From: GCA-2725625 sp964574215
Lineage (GTDB): Bacteria; Pseudomonadota; Alphaproteobacteria; Rhodospirillales; UBA2165
NCBI GenBank assembly: GCA_964574215.1
Contig: CAZNLR010000022.1
Span: 1 to 64,000 of the forward strand
DNA: 64,000 bases
Direction: 5' to 3'
The notes under the pieces are model-generated. The model was given only the letters and a program-made list of their open reading frames with translations, was not told the origin of the DNA and did not search any database. A program made the position numbers and the translations under genes. The first letter of the stretch is position 1; every line of letters begins with the position of its first letter. Positions 52,847 through 61,307 of this stretch are shown here, piece after piece.

Positions 52847-54280
52847 TTATTTCGGTGTCTTGGTTACCGATATATTCAGATCGCGTATTTTTTTGCGTAA
52901 AGTATTTCGATTGAGCCCCAGAAGATCCGCGGCGCGTAGTTGATTACCCCTGGTTGCCGCCAAGGATAAGGATATTAAGGGTCGTTCAACTTCCTTCAGG
53001 ACCCGATCATATAGTCCCGCCGGCGGCAAAGTGGTGCCGTGCGCGGTAAAGTAGTCCCTCAAATGGTTCTCCACTGATTCGCTGATCCCGTTACCGGATT
53101 TATTACCGTCATTGGCCGGTCCGGTTTCCGCCAATTCGGCCTCGATCACTTCGATACTGATGGTTTCCTGTGAATACAATGCCGCCAAGCGCCGCACCGC
53201 GTTTTCGAGCTCCCGTACATTGCCCGGCCAATGATAGGCCTGAAGGCGTTCCATGGCTTCGCCGTCGACAATTTTCCAAGGCAACCCTTCTTCGGCGGCC
53301 TGCGAAAGGAAATGGCGAACCAGTTCAGGGATATCGTCGCGTCTTTCGCGCAGCGGCGGCATGCGGAGCGGAACGACATTTAGCCGGTAGTAAAGGTCTT
53401 CTCGGAACAGTCCTTGCCTGATCAACTGGGTCAGATCCCGGTGCGTGGCGGCAACGATCCGGACGTTGGTCCGTATCGGCGTTTTTCCGCCCACCGTCGT
53501 ATACTCGCCCTCCTGCAATACACGCAGCAATCGGGTCTGGGCTTCCGGCGGCATATCCCCGATTTCGTCTAGAAACAGCGTGCCGCCCTCGGCCTGATCG
53601 AACCGGCCCGTGGTGCGGCTGGCGGCTCCGGTAAAGGCGCCCTTTTCATGGCCAAAGAGTTCGCTTTCGATGAGATCGCGCGGAATGGCGGCCATGTTGA
53701 TGGCGACAAAAGGGAAGTTCTTTCTTTTTCCGTAATCATGCAGCGCCCGGGCGGCCAATTCCTTGCCGGTACCGGATTCTCCGGAAATCAAAACCGTCAG
53801 ATCCGTTCCCATCAGCCGGGCCAATGATCGGTAGACCTCCTGCATGGCCGCCGAACGGCCGATCAGCGGTAATTGTTCCTCTTCGTCCTGAGCGGTATTT
53901 TCCTGGCTCTCTTTGGCAGCCTGAAGAGCGCGCTTTACGACATTCGTCAGCTCATTGAGATCAAAAGGTTTTGGCAGGTAATCGAAGGCGCCGCGTTGAG
54001 TGGCATTGACGGCCGTCATCAGCGTGTTTTGGGCGCTCATCACGATAACCCTTAACTCGGGGCGTATTTTTTTGATGCGCGGCAACAAGTCCAGGCCGTT
54101 TTCATCGGGCATGACCACATCGGTGATGACTAGATTCCCCTCTCCATCGCTTACCCATTTCCAAAGCGTGGCTGCGTTGCCGGTGGTTCTGACCTCATAC
54201 CCTTCCCGGCCCAGCGCCTGATTGAGTACGGTGCGGATGGCACTATCGTCATCGGCGATCAGGATAGTTTCACCGGTCAT
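52847..54280 (-). CDS. ntrC: Nitrogen regulator NtrC (NR-I)
   Basis: Sigma54-dependent activator of nitrogen-starvation genes. The receiver (1-120) carries DDDSAIR, D in VITDVVMPDENG and K in LPKPFD. The AAA+ domain has GESGTGKE (Walker A), the complete ELFGHEKGAFTGAASRT loop and LFLDEIGDM (Walker B). The C-terminal Fis-type helix-turn-helix is RGNQLRAADLLGLNRNTLRKK. It overlaps ntrB by 4 bases. Confidence 0.97.
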   Translation of the reverse strand: MTGETILIADDDSAIRTVLNQALGREGYEVRTTGNAATLWKWVSDGEGNLVITDVVMPDENGLDLLPRIKKIRPELRVIVMSAQNTLMTAVNATQRGAFDYLPKPFDLNELTNVVKRALQAAKESQENTAQDEEEQLPLIGRSAAMQEVYRSLARLMGTDLTVLISGESGTGKELAARALHDYGKRKNFPFVAINMAAIPRDLIESELFGHEKGAFTGAASRTTGRFDQAEGGTLFLDEIGDMPPEAQTRLLRVLQEGEYTTVGGKTPIRTNVRIVAATHRDLTQLIRQGLFREDLYYRLNVVPLRMPPLRERRDDIPELVRHFLSQAAEEGLPWKIVDGEAMERLQAYHWPGNVRELENAVRRLAALYSQETISIEVIEAELAETGPANDGNKSGNGISESVENHLRDYFTAHGTTLPPAGLYDRVLKEVERPLISLSLAATRGNQLRAADLLGLNRNTLRKKIRDLNISVTKTPK

Positions 54281-55446
54281 TTTACTTCCCCTTCATCCTG
54301 GCTCGCTTGCTGCACGGTCCGCTGAGGCGCCATCGGCAACATGACACGAAACACGGTCTTTCCCGGTCTGCTGTCGAACTCGATAACCCCGCCATGATCA
54401 TCGACCATTTTGGCAACCACCGCCAAACCCAGGCCCGACCCTTTTTGCTTCGATGTGACAAATGCGTCGAACAGATGATCCTGAAGGTCTTCGGGAATAC
54501 CGTCGCCGCTATCCTGCACACTGATTACCAGCGGCAGGTGGGTTCTTGAGTTGCTGCCGGGCACGGCAAAGCGGACGCTATGCTGATAGGCTGTCGTTAG
54601 TAATATCTCACCGTTTTTTTCGGTGATCGATTCCGCTGCATTTTTTACCAGGTTAAGAAAAATCTGAACCAATTGATCGTTATTACCGTCAACGGGCGGC
54701 AATGACGGATCGTAATTTTCGACAATTTTCAGGTTTCGAGCGAAGCCGTTTTGGGCCAACTGCCGAACGCGCTCCAGTACCTTATGAATATTCACCGGTT
54801 CGCGCTCAAGGGGGCGGCTGTCCGAAAAAATCTCCATCCGGTCGACAAGTGCGCAAATTCGATCGGTTTCGTCACATATCAATCGGGTCAGTTTTTGATC
54901 TTCGGCATTTGATCCGTGTTCCAACAATTGAGCCGCCCCGCGAATTCCGGAAAGAGGGTTTTTAACCTCATGGGCCAACATGGCTGACATGGCGGTTACC
55001 GATCTGGCGGCATTCCGGTGCGTCAATTGGCGGTCGATTTTGTCGGCGATGGATCGCTCGAATATAGACAGCACCGCATAGCCTGGCCGATCAGGGATAG
55101 AAGTGACCTGAACATTGACCAAGTGTTTCTTGATACGCGGTGTATTCAGGGTCAGCCCATATTCCGAAACGCTGCTGCTGGCCTGGGTTTGGACCTGGTT
55201 GATAAGGGCAATTAGCGGACTGTCAGAGGGTAAAATTTCGTTGATCTTTCCACCGATCAACTGCGGTGCGGAACTGGCAAAAAACTGTTCCGCCGCGCTG
55301 TTAACGAACTCGATAACATTGCCCGGAGAAATCAAAACGACGGTGGCCTCCAAGGCATTGAGGATGACCATCGAACCTTGATCCAATTGGGGCTCCGGTT
55401 CGTTTAAATTGGACGGGGCTAGATTTCCGCTCATGGTATGATTCAC
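54277..55446 (-). CDS. ntrB: Nitrogen sensor kinase/phosphatase NtrB (NR-II)
   Basis: Soluble two-component kinase for NtrC, controlled by PII protein in the family. A PAS domain (about 25-135) senses, the acceptor His is in SAMLAHEVKNPLSGIRGA, and the ATPase part has NLVKNAAESI, QDSGDGIPE and TSKQKGSGLGLAV. The 389 residues include a longer N-terminus than in enterics. It overlaps both ntrC and dusB by 4 bases, giving a tight dusB-ntrB-ntrC operon. Confidence 0.96.
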   Translation of the reverse strand: MNHTMSGNLAPSNLNEPEPQLDQGSMVILNALEATVVLISPGNVIEFVNSAAEQFFASSAPQLIGGKINEILPSDSPLIALINQVQTQASSSVSEYGLTLNTPRIKKHLVNVQVTSIPDRPGYAVLSIFERSIADKIDRQLTHRNAARSVTAMSAMLAHEVKNPLSGIRGAAQLLEHGSNAEDQKLTRLICDETDRICALVDRMEIFSDSRPLEREPVNIHKVLERVRQLAQNGFARNLKIVENYDPSLPPVDGNNDQLVQIFLNLVKNAAESITEKNGEILLTTAYQHSVRFAVPGSNSRTHLPLVISVQDSGDGIPEDLQDHLFDAFVTSKQKGSGLGLAVVAKMVDDHGGVIEFDSRPGKTVFRVMLPMAPQRTVQQASQDEGEVK

Positions 55447-56429
55447 GCCGCCTGTCGATCCAGATTGGCGAGATAAAAATCGGCAATCACGCGTTTTGCC
55501 TCGTCCGGGTTGTCTATCTGATTGATCGTTCCCCTGAATTCGGCTGAACCCGGCAGGCCTTTGCTGTACCAGCCCACATGCTTGCGGGCCATTCTGAGGC
55601 CCCTCAGACTACCGTGGTGGCTCAGCATATCTTCATAGTGGGATTCCACGGTCGCGAATTGCTCGGCGAGGGAAGGATCCGGTAATTTTTCGCCGGTCTC
55701 AAGGAAATGAATAATCTGCTGTAAAAACCAGGGACGTCCGTAAGTGCCGCGGCCGATCATTACACCGTCGGCCCGTGACACTTTCAGCAGTTTCTCTGCA
55801 TCGTCCACCGATTTAACGTCGCCGTTGCCGATAACCGGAACGTCGACGGCTTCTTTCACTTTGCGGATAAACGACCAGTCCGCCTGGCCGTTGTAGAATT
55901 GATTGCGGGTCCGGCCATGGACGGTGATCATCTGCACACCTGCATCTTCCGCAATTTGAGCCAATTTCGGCGCGTTCCGGTTGTCATCGTCCCACCCGGT
56001 TCGCATTTTCAGCGTTACCGGCAAATCAACCGCTTTTACCACGGCTTCGATAATCTCTCCCGCCAACCGTTCATTCCGCATCAAGGCGGACCCGGCCTGG
56101 CCTTTGATGACTTTTTTAACGGGGCAACCCATGTTGATATCGATAATTGCCGCGCCTCTGTCCTGGTTCATTTTGGCCGCTTCCGCCATCAAGTTCGGCT
56201 CGCATCCGGCGAGTTGAACGGCCATGGGAAATTCTTCAGCGCAATTGCTGGCCATTTTCATGGTCTTGCGGTTGGCGTAGACCATCGCTTGACTGGCGAT
56301 CATCTCTGAAATTACCAAACCAGCCCCATGTTTCTTGGCAAGCCGGCGATACGGCATATCCGAAACGCCGGACATAGGCGCGAGAATCACCGTGTTTTCG
56401 AGACTGATCGGTCCGATTTTAATCGTCAT
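55443..56429 (-). CDS. dusB: tRNA-dihydrouridine synthase DusB
   Basis: FMN enzyme that reduces uridine to dihydrouridine in the D-loop of tRNAs. FMN and substrate blocks are LAPMSGVSDMPYR (18-30), the catalytic Cys in DINMGCPVKKV, KMRTGWDDD, TVHGRTR, VIGNGDV and GVMIGRGTYGRPWF. Length 328 fits. It leads the nitrogen-control operon, as in many proteobacteria where dusB precedes regulators such as fis or ntrB. Confidence 0.96.
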   Translation of the reverse strand: MTIKIGPISLENTVILAPMSGVSDMPYRRLAKKHGAGLVISEMIASQAMVYANRKTMKMASNCAEEFPMAVQLAGCEPNLMAEAAKMNQDRGAAIIDINMGCPVKKVIKGQAGSALMRNERLAGEIIEAVVKAVDLPVTLKMRTGWDDDNRNAPKLAQIAEDAGVQMITVHGRTRNQFYNGQADWSFIRKVKEAVDVPVIGNGDVKSVDDAEKLLKVSRADGVMIGRGTYGRPWFLQQIIHFLETGEKLPDPSLAEQFATVESHYEDMLSHHGSLRGLRMARKHVGWYSKGLPGSAEFRGTINQIDNPDEAKRVIADFYLANLDRQAA

Positions 56430-56519
56430 AACAATTTGTTTCTCTGAAAATTTGCTTATTTATTAGGCAAGCGGCCCGGAAAGGCAATCTTTAAATTGCC
56501 TAAAAAATAGGAAAAATAA

Positions 56520-57317
56520 TCAACCCAACAGAATATCCGTAACGAATTTTACACCGGGATATCCCAAAGTAAGCATAAGATAGGCCAAAAGCACCAGACG
56601 CGTGGCCGATCTGCCTCTCACACCTGAGCGAAAATGTGCAAAAAGCAGCACTCCGACAACCACGAGGACGACCAAGGAAAACATCGTTTTATGGTCAAAT
56701 ATCAATAACTTGCCGGTCGAAGAATAAAGCGTTGCCATGCCGGTCAGCAATCCGATGATCAAAACGATTTCGCTGGATACCAGCAGTCTGACCAAAATAT
56801 TTTCAGCGCCGGCAACCGACGGCAATATTGAGGAGAATTTAGTACGTTTTTTGGCCTTTAGCGCCCTTTCCTGCAGGGTCGCCGCCAAGGCCGCGACCGC
56901 CGCCAAGGTAATTAAACCATAGGTCGCCACGGAAACGACGATATGCGCACCGACCCAGGCCAGCGGCGCATCCCCTGCCATGGGTTGTTCCGGCGCCTGC
57001 CCCCAAATAATCGCCAATAAACCCAGGATGAATAAATACGGCATCAACAGCGGCGTTAACCGCCAGTTATCTGCCGAAAACGCTGATATTAAGGCATGTA
57101 ACAGCAGGCAGGTTGCAACTGTCAGCCACAGAGCCGTGGATAGTCCGGTGTGCCAGCCGGCTGACTGGCGGACAAAAACGAAGACCAGGGAACCGAATAC
57201 AGCGACCAGCAGCGCCGACCAGAATATGACATCACGCTGGGGCGTGCGGCGCCAAGTCGTTAAAGATGCCGGGATCAGGGCGATCAGAGCCGTGATTTTG
57301 AGTAAAGTCAGTTCCAT
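56520..57317 (-). CDS. CcsA/YpjD-like membrane protein
   Basis: A 265-residue integral membrane protein with about eight helices, of the CcsA/CcmF-related YpjD type (cytochrome c assembly protein domain). The second half holds WVGAHIVVSVATYGLITLAA near 125 and two His in the helices (AHI and FDHKTMFS), the kind that bind heme in cytochrome assembly proteins. The WGxxWxWD heme motif is absent, as in YpjD. Such genes are often found beside ffh or other housekeeping genes; here it lies between dusB and divergent ispDF. Function in heme handling is inference. Confidence 0.8.
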   Translation of the reverse strand: MELTLLKITALIALIPASLTTWRRTPQRDVIFWSALLVAVFGSLVFVFVRQSAGWHTGLSTALWLTVATCLLLHALISAFSADNWRLTPLLMPYLFILGLLAIIWGQAPEQPMAGDAPLAWVGAHIVVSVATYGLITLAAVAALAATLQERALKAKKRTKFSSILPSVAGAENILVRLLVSSEIVLIIGLLTGMATLYSSTGKLLIFDHKTMFSLVVLVVVGVLLFAHFRSGVRGRSATRLVLLAYLMLTLGYPGVKFVTDILLG

Positions 57318-57497
57318 TGCGCGTTAAAGTCCCCTAAAAGGTCCCTGTATTCCACCGGTTAAAAAAATTACCTGTCTTGGCAAGTGAGTTACTCTATTTT
57401 AGCCTGGAAATACAGAGGCGGAAAGCAAGGTATTGATTTCGTGGATACGCGGACAGAGGAATCAGAGCCGAAAAACGGCGGTAACGGTGGACCAGTT

Positions 57498-58664
57498 ATG
57501 CTCATCGATGTCGCCGCCCTCATCGTATCGGCTGGACGTGGACACCGGTTTGGCGGCGAAATCCCGAAGCAATACCTGGATTTGGACGGTATGTCGGTGC
57601 TCGCCAAATCGGCGAGTACCCTGCTCTCCCATCCTCGGATTGGCTGTGTCCGTGCCGTCATCCATCCCGATGATCGATCTCTTTATGAGGATTCCACTGT
57701 CGGTTTGAACTTGCTGCCCCCTGTCTTTGGCGGTGAAACGCGGCAAGAATCGGTCCGTCTGGGTCTGAAAAGTCTCCAGGAATTCAAGCCGAAATCGGTG
57801 TTGATCCATGATTCAGTCCGGCCGTTTATCGACAACGATATTCTTGATGGCGTTATCGACGCTTTGGAGCGGAACCGGGCGGCCATTCCCGCTGTGCCGG
57901 TCGCCGATACTCTGAAAAAGGGGGGAGTAATCATTGAGGGCACTGTGGAGCGCGCTGGATTATGGCGGGCTCAAACCCCACAAGGTTTTGAATTTAATAG
58001 CATTTTAGACTGCCATCAAAAGGTGGCGGGAGAGGAATTGACGGACGATGCCGCCGTTGCAGAACGGTCGGGAATTCAGGTTGCCATCGTGCCCGGAAAA
58101 GAATCGAATTTTAAAATTACGACGCCGGAGGATTTGGACCGGGCTCGCGGCTATTTTCAAAGAGAAACCGGCGTTTATCGGGTTGGAACTGGCTTTGATG
58201 TTCATCGTTTTACCGCTGGCGACCACGTCATGCTGGGCGGTGTGGCCATTCCCCACGATTTTGGGCTGGCCGGTCATTCCGATGCCGATGCCCCTTTGCA
58301 CGCTCTGACCGATGCGGTTTTAGGTGCGGTTGGGGCTGGCGACATCGGCCATTATTTTCCACCGACGGATCCGAAATGGAAAAATGTTTCTTCCGATATG
58401 TTTCTCGCTCATGCTGCAAAGCTAGTTGCGGATCAAGGAGGACATATCGTTAATGCCGATGTGACCATCATCTGCCAGGCCCCAAAAATCGCTGCTCATC
58501 GCAGCCAAATGCAAAACCGGATTGCGGAAATATTGAACCTTGAAGCAAGCCAAGTGAATGTCAAAGGTACGACCACAGAAGGCCTGGGATTCACCGGACG
58601 TGGTGAAGGTATCGCCGCACAGGCAAGTGTAAATGTTTGGCTGCCGATCCCCGATAAATTGTAA
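57498..58664 (+). CDS. ispDF: Bifunctional IspD/IspF enzyme
   Basis: Two MEP-pathway isoprenoid enzymes in one chain of 388 residues. Residues 1-230 form MEP cytidylyltransferase: AALIVSAGRGHRFG, the Lys of PKQYLDL, HDSVRPF and TPQGFE. Residues 232-388 form MECDP synthase: GTGFDVHRF with the metal D and H, GHSDADAPLHALTDAVLGA, and TTTEGLGFTGR. The fusion is normal in alphaproteobacteria. The start was set at the ATG at 57498, where the IspD fold begins, after GGTGGA; GTG codons further up give an unlikely N-terminus. Confidence 0.96.
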   Translation: MLIDVAALIVSAGRGHRFGGEIPKQYLDLDGMSVLAKSASTLLSHPRIGCVRAVIHPDDRSLYEDSTVGLNLLPPVFGGETRQESVRLGLKSLQEFKPKSVLIHDSVRPFIDNDILDGVIDALERNRAAIPAVPVADTLKKGGVIIEGTVERAGLWRAQTPQGFEFNSILDCHQKVAGEELTDDAAVAERSGIQVAIVPGKESNFKITTPEDLDRARGYFQRETGVYRVGTGFDVHRFTAGDHVMLGGVAIPHDFGLAGHSDADAPLHALTDAVLGAVGAGDIGHYFPPTDPKWKNVSSDMFLAHAAKLVADQGGHIVNADVTIICQAPKIAAHRSQMQNRIAEILNLEASQVNVKGTTTEGLGFTGRGEGIAAQASVNVWLPIPDKL

Positions 58665-58709
58665 GAATTTACTTTAATTAATATATTTTTATCATTTTAT
58701 AACAATGGA

Positions 58710-59024
58710 CTATTTAACTTCATTATCAATCCAGTTTAAAAATTCTGAATTGCCATTATCCACTGTTAACGCAACGATACACGGGCAATCATAGCTGTGA
58801 AGCTCTTTTACTTTCTCAATCACGCGATCGCCGTTTTCGGCTGTCGATTTTAAAATAACGGCGACTTCCTCCTCGGTTACGACTTCCCCTTCCCACCGGT
58901 AAATCGACGTCATGGCACCGAGAATATTGGCGCAGGCGATCAGCCGTTCGTCCAATAAATTTCGGACAATCGCTTCGGCTTCCTCCCGGGAAGACGCAGT
59001 GACATAAAATAATTGAACTGACAT
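58710..59024 (-). CDS. cutA: Divalent-cation tolerance protein CutA
   Basis: A 104-residue trimeric protein of the CutA1 family, linked to copper tolerance in E. coli; the molecular role is not clear. The conserved blocks are FYVTASSREEAEAIVRNLLDE, cut here at residues 5-25, then ACANILGAMTSIYRWEGEV and EVAVILKST, with HSYDCPCIVAL. The family's ligand Cys (ACANI) is present. It overlaps the start of an open frame on the other strand by 2 bases. Confidence 0.95.
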   Translation of the reverse strand: MSVQLFYVTASSREEAEAIVRNLLDERLIACANILGAMTSIYRWEGEVVTEEEVAVILKSTAENGDRVIEKVKELHSYDCPCIVALTVDNGNSEFLNWIDNEVK

Positions 59025-59088
59025 GACTCCGATCTCCGGTAATTCGAAATTTGGTAATTTGATGAAATTACATTACTATAGAGGATTG

Positions 59089-59442
59089 ATGAACCGTTCA
59101 ACGAAGGCTGGTAGCGAAGAGGCTGGTCCGGAACGGTCACTGGGGAAAGGACTTGCGGGAAAAATGCCGGAAAGCGTTTTAAAAGTCGTAAAATCGGGGG
59201 AAGTTCAGGAAAAACCCGTGGGCAAGCCGAGCGGCGCTCAAAAAAAATGGTTAACGCGTGGGCTTGATCAACCGGGCGGCAAATTACCCCTTTTTGATGG
59301 TGACGGCCAAAAAATCAGCTCCCGGACCGTTGAAAGCTGCATTAAATCAGGCTGGGCGGAACCCTGGTTTGAAAATCCCATCAAACCCGATTGGCTGGTC
59401 TGCAAATTAACGGATGCCGGACGTAAAGTCCTTGAGCGGTAA
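59089..59442 (+). CDS. Hypothetical protein with a C-terminal winged-helix-like part
   Basis: A 117-residue protein of unknown function. The first 55 residues are charged and disordered-looking (Lys, Gly, Pro, Glu). The last 50 (SRTVESCIKSGWAEPWF and VCKLTDAGRKVLER) follow the pattern of a small winged-helix tail seen in some conserved alphaproteobacterial proteins. The ATG at 59089 has AGAGGA just before it; an upstream ATG at 59023 overlaps cutA. A shared terminator lies 45 bases downstream. Confidence 0.65.
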   Translation: MNRSTKAGSEEAGPERSLGKGLAGKMPESVLKVVKSGEVQEKPVGKPSGAQKKWLTRGLDQPGGKLPLFDGDGQKISSRTVESCIKSGWAEPWFENPIKPDWLVCKLTDAGRKVLER

Positions 59443-59486
59443 TTCGAACTACTAATCTTACTTTTCGTTTCGTATTTGCAATTAAA

Positions 59487-59523
59487 AAGCCCAAAAAAAC
59501 CACTTTTGCAGTTTTTTGGGCTT
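59487..59523. terminator. Bidirectional terminator
   Basis: AAGCCCAAAAAA (59487-59498) pairs with TTTTTTGGGCTT (59512-59523) around 13 bases. The A and T runs let it work both ways, for the gene ending at 59442 and the leftward gene ending at 59558. Confidence 0.8.
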
Positions 59524-59557
59524 AATTTCGGTGCGACTGCTCAGCCGATTGGATATT

Positions 59558-59908
59558 TTATTTTATCAGGTCCTCGACGTCGATATACCCCTTCTCAATG
59601 GCGTCCCGGAGAGCTTCAAAGCCGGATCTGGCTTCTTCATACATCTCGCGCTTCCGTTTTAAATCCTCGATATAGGCGGTATCGGGCTGTTCGCCTTGCT
59701 CATTGACGCTCATTTGGACAGCTGCACTCAGATACGACGCCCGCAGGCGCCCAACGGTGACGGCAAAAGAAAGAATCGAATCCTTATTCAGACCGGGTAT
59801 TTTCTTGGTAATTAATTCACGGTTCGCCAGTCGGATCCCCTGCTCAATCTCGCCCAGAAAGCGCTTTTGATTGAGCAACTGCTGATAATCGTCTTGGGTA
59901 TCTACCAC
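59558..59908 (-). CDS. Coiled-coil hypothetical protein
   Basis: A 116-residue, largely helical protein of no known family. The first half has an amphipathic helix (QLLNQKRFLGEIEQGIRLA), and the last 50 residues are strongly charged with heptad-like spacing (EDLKRKREMYEEARSGFEALRD cut here). No signal peptide or membrane helix is seen. The GTG at 59908 follows AAGGAAG with 5-base spacing and is preferred to a TTG at 59953 without a ribosome site. The gene diverges from the sRNA and queF region. Confidence 0.6.
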   Translation of the reverse strand: MVDTQDDYQQLLNQKRFLGEIEQGIRLANRELITKKIPGLNKDSILSFAVTVGRLRASYLSAAVQMSVNEQGEQPDTAYIEDLKRKREMYEEARSGFEALRDAIEKGYIDVEDLIK

Positions 59909-60041
59909 TTTTTCTTCCTTTGGACTGAACCGAGGTAAAAATATTTTCTGCAAGGCATCTATCCAAAATTGGTCTCATAACGCCATGAAATCAAGCGACT
60001 TCTTAGGGTGAGCGCCAATTTTTTACAAAAAAGCGAGATAT

Positions 60042-60057
60042 TGTGATGTAGATCACA
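60042..60057. promoter_or_regulatory. CRP-type operator, perfect palindrome
   Basis: TGTGA-TGTAGA-TCACA fits the CRP consensus TGTGA-N6-TCACA at all ten positions. It lies in the 351-base gap between divergent genes, about 40-50 bases before the candidate sRNA. A related shorter inverted repeat (GATCA-ATTG-TGATC) is at 60092-60105. Which CRP/FNR-family protein reads it is unknown. Confidence 0.65.
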
Positions 60058-60090
60058 GATTTAAATTAAAGTCTGTGGCAATGTAGGCGC

Positions 60091-60165
60091 AGATCAATTG
60101 TGATCCTCCTTTTTAGAGTTCCCTCAAGAGCACAACTCAGCCGGCTTAATCGCCGGCTTTTTTTT
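60091..60165 (+). ncRNA. Candidate trans-acting small RNA
   Basis: An intergenic transcript is implied because a strong intrinsic terminator (60139-60165) points rightward with no gene upstream: the gene on the left runs the other way. A transcript of about 75 bases from near 60091 would carry GATCCTCCTTTTTAGAG. Its CCTCC tract copies the 3' end of 16S RNA and could pair with ribosome binding sites. It ends in a GC hairpin with eight T, the usual Hfq-binding end. A perfect CRP-type site precedes it. The exact 5' end is a guess and no coding frame is present. It matches no RNA family I can name. Confidence 0.5.
60139..60165 (+). terminator. Intrinsic terminator of the candidate sRNA
   Basis: AGCCGGC (60139-60145), loop TTAATC, GCCGGCT (60152-60158), then a run of T to 60165. 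There is no T-run on the other strand, so it acts only rightward. queF starts 95 bases further on and must have its own promoter. Confidence 0.85.
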
Positions 60166-60259
60166 GCTTTTTTCCTCATTCAATTAATTCAATGACTGAC
60201 TGGACTATGTTTGTTCCACTTACTAGGGTGCCGGTGTCGGCCACAACTAGGGAAGAAAA

Positions 60260-60724
60260 ATGACATCGCCTGATTACGATAAATTGGATCAACTGGGAGA
60301 AAAATCGAAATTACCTGAGTCCCCCGATCACGCGAAATTGGAAAGGGTCGACAATCCGCATGCCGACAAACCGTATCTCATTCGTTTCACCTGCCCGGAG
60401 TTCACTTCGCTGTGCCCCGTGACCGGCCAGCCGGACTTTGCCCACTTGGTAATCGACTACGTACCCGACCGATACATCGTCGAAAGTAAATCTTTGAAAC
60501 TGTATATGGGATCGTTTCGCAATCACGGCGCCTTCCATGAAGATTGCACCGTCTCCATCGCCTCCCGATTGGTAGAGGAAATCTCACCCGTTTGGCTGCG
60601 GATCGGCGGTTATTGGTATCCGAGGGGCGGCATCCCGATCGACGTTTTTTATCAGGTTGGCAATCTGCCCGAGGGACTCTGGGTTCCGGATCAGGGTGTT
60701 CCGAGTTATCGAGGTCGCGGCTAG
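60260..60724 (+). CDS. queF: NADPH-dependent preQ0 reductase QueF
   Basis: Reduces 7-cyano-7-deazaguanine to preQ1, a step to the tRNA base queuosine. The 154-residue form is the short, single-domain type. The catalytic Cys is in FTSLCPVTGQPDF (about 48-60) and the QueF motif is ESKSLKLY (about 75-82), followed by SFRNHGAFHEDC. The start follows AGGGAAG. The leader holds a small GCCG-GTGT-CGGC hairpin, but it lacks the marks of a preQ1 riboswitch that I can recognise. Confidence 0.95.
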   Translation: MTSPDYDKLDQLGEKSKLPESPDHAKLERVDNPHADKPYLIRFTCPEFTSLCPVTGQPDFAHLVIDYVPDRYIVESKSLKLYMGSFRNHGAFHEDCTVSIASRLVEEISPVWLRIGGYWYPRGGIPIDVFYQVGNLPEGLWVPDQGVPSYRGRG

Positions 60725-60742
60725 CCCCGTTCTCACGGATAC

Positions 60743-61072
60743 TTATTCGGCGAGGTAAATGACGCCGTCTTTCAGTTCTATCTTCAGGCTTTTCAGCCCG
60801 TCCCCTTCGCACGGGCCTTCGAAACAGTGGCCGTCTTCAACCCGGAACTTTGCTCCGTGTTTGGAACATTGCAGATGCTGATGATCGGCGTCAAAAAATT
60901 TTCCTGGAATTTGATCAATGAGCACTTGATTGTGGGGACACCAGTTTAAATAAGCGAAAGCTTTATCCCCTTTTCGGGCGATCAATATATTTCTCTGTTT
61001 ACCGTCGATGCGCGCCACCATACCTTTGGCGTCGTTGTCTTCGATTTCGTCCAACGAACATAGTTCCGTCAT
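60743..61072 (-). CDS. Rieske [2Fe-2S] ferredoxin-like protein
   Basis: A 109-residue Rieske-fold protein. Cluster ligands are in WCPHNQ (C and H) and QCSKHGAKF (C and H), spaced as in NirD and dioxygenase ferredoxins. No membrane anchor or disulfide-loop Cys is seen, so it is of the soluble, low-potential type. No oxygenase partner is adjacent. It converges with queF, whose stop is 19 bases away, and may supply electrons to an oxygenase elsewhere. Confidence 0.88.
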   Translation of the reverse strand: MTELCSLDEIEDNDAKGMVARIDGKQRNILIARKGDKAFAYLNWCPHNQVLIDQIPGKFFDADHQHLQCSKHGAKFRVEDGHCFEGPCEGDGLKSLKIELKDGVIYLAE

Positions 61073-61097
61073 GATCAGCGTTCACCCTGCATAGAAA

Positions 61098-61126
61098 ACG
61101 GAGAGGCTTTCAAAAAGCCCCTCCGT
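61098..61126 (-). terminator. Terminator after tRNA-Pro
   Basis: Arms 61098-61110 and 61114-61126 form a 13-bp stem with one mismatch or G-U pair, followed leftward by a short run of T. It is placed 10 bases beyond the tRNA 3' end. Confidence 0.65.
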
Positions 61127-61135
61127 CCGTATTTA

Positions 61136-61212
61136 TGGTCGGAGCGATAGGATTTGAACCTACGACCTTTCGACCCCCAGTCGAATGCGCTACCAGACTG
61201 CGCCACGCTCCG
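61136..61212 (-). tRNA. tRNA-Pro(GGG)
   Basis: A complete 77-base cloverleaf on the minus strand. The acceptor stem is CGGAGCG with CGCTCCG, followed by A and an encoded CCA. The anticodon stem is TTCGA with TCGAA, and loop CTGGGGG gives anticodon GGG, which reads CCC and CCU. The T arm has GGTTCAAATCC. The gene has its own terminator. Confidence 0.96.
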
Positions 61213-61307
61213 TCAAATAAGCTCTCCGCTACCTGTGGAGGCCAATGCGGGCGCACTATACTGCGCCCTTTCCTTCTCGGCAATCGCCGATACCGACTAA
61301 TTTAAAG

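Noticed and set aside
60170..60259. Possible preQ1 riboswitch before queF
   Set aside because: A small hairpin is present (GCCG-GTGT-CGGC), but the typical A-rich pseudoknot tail of preQ1 riboswitches is not; a covariance-model search would decide.
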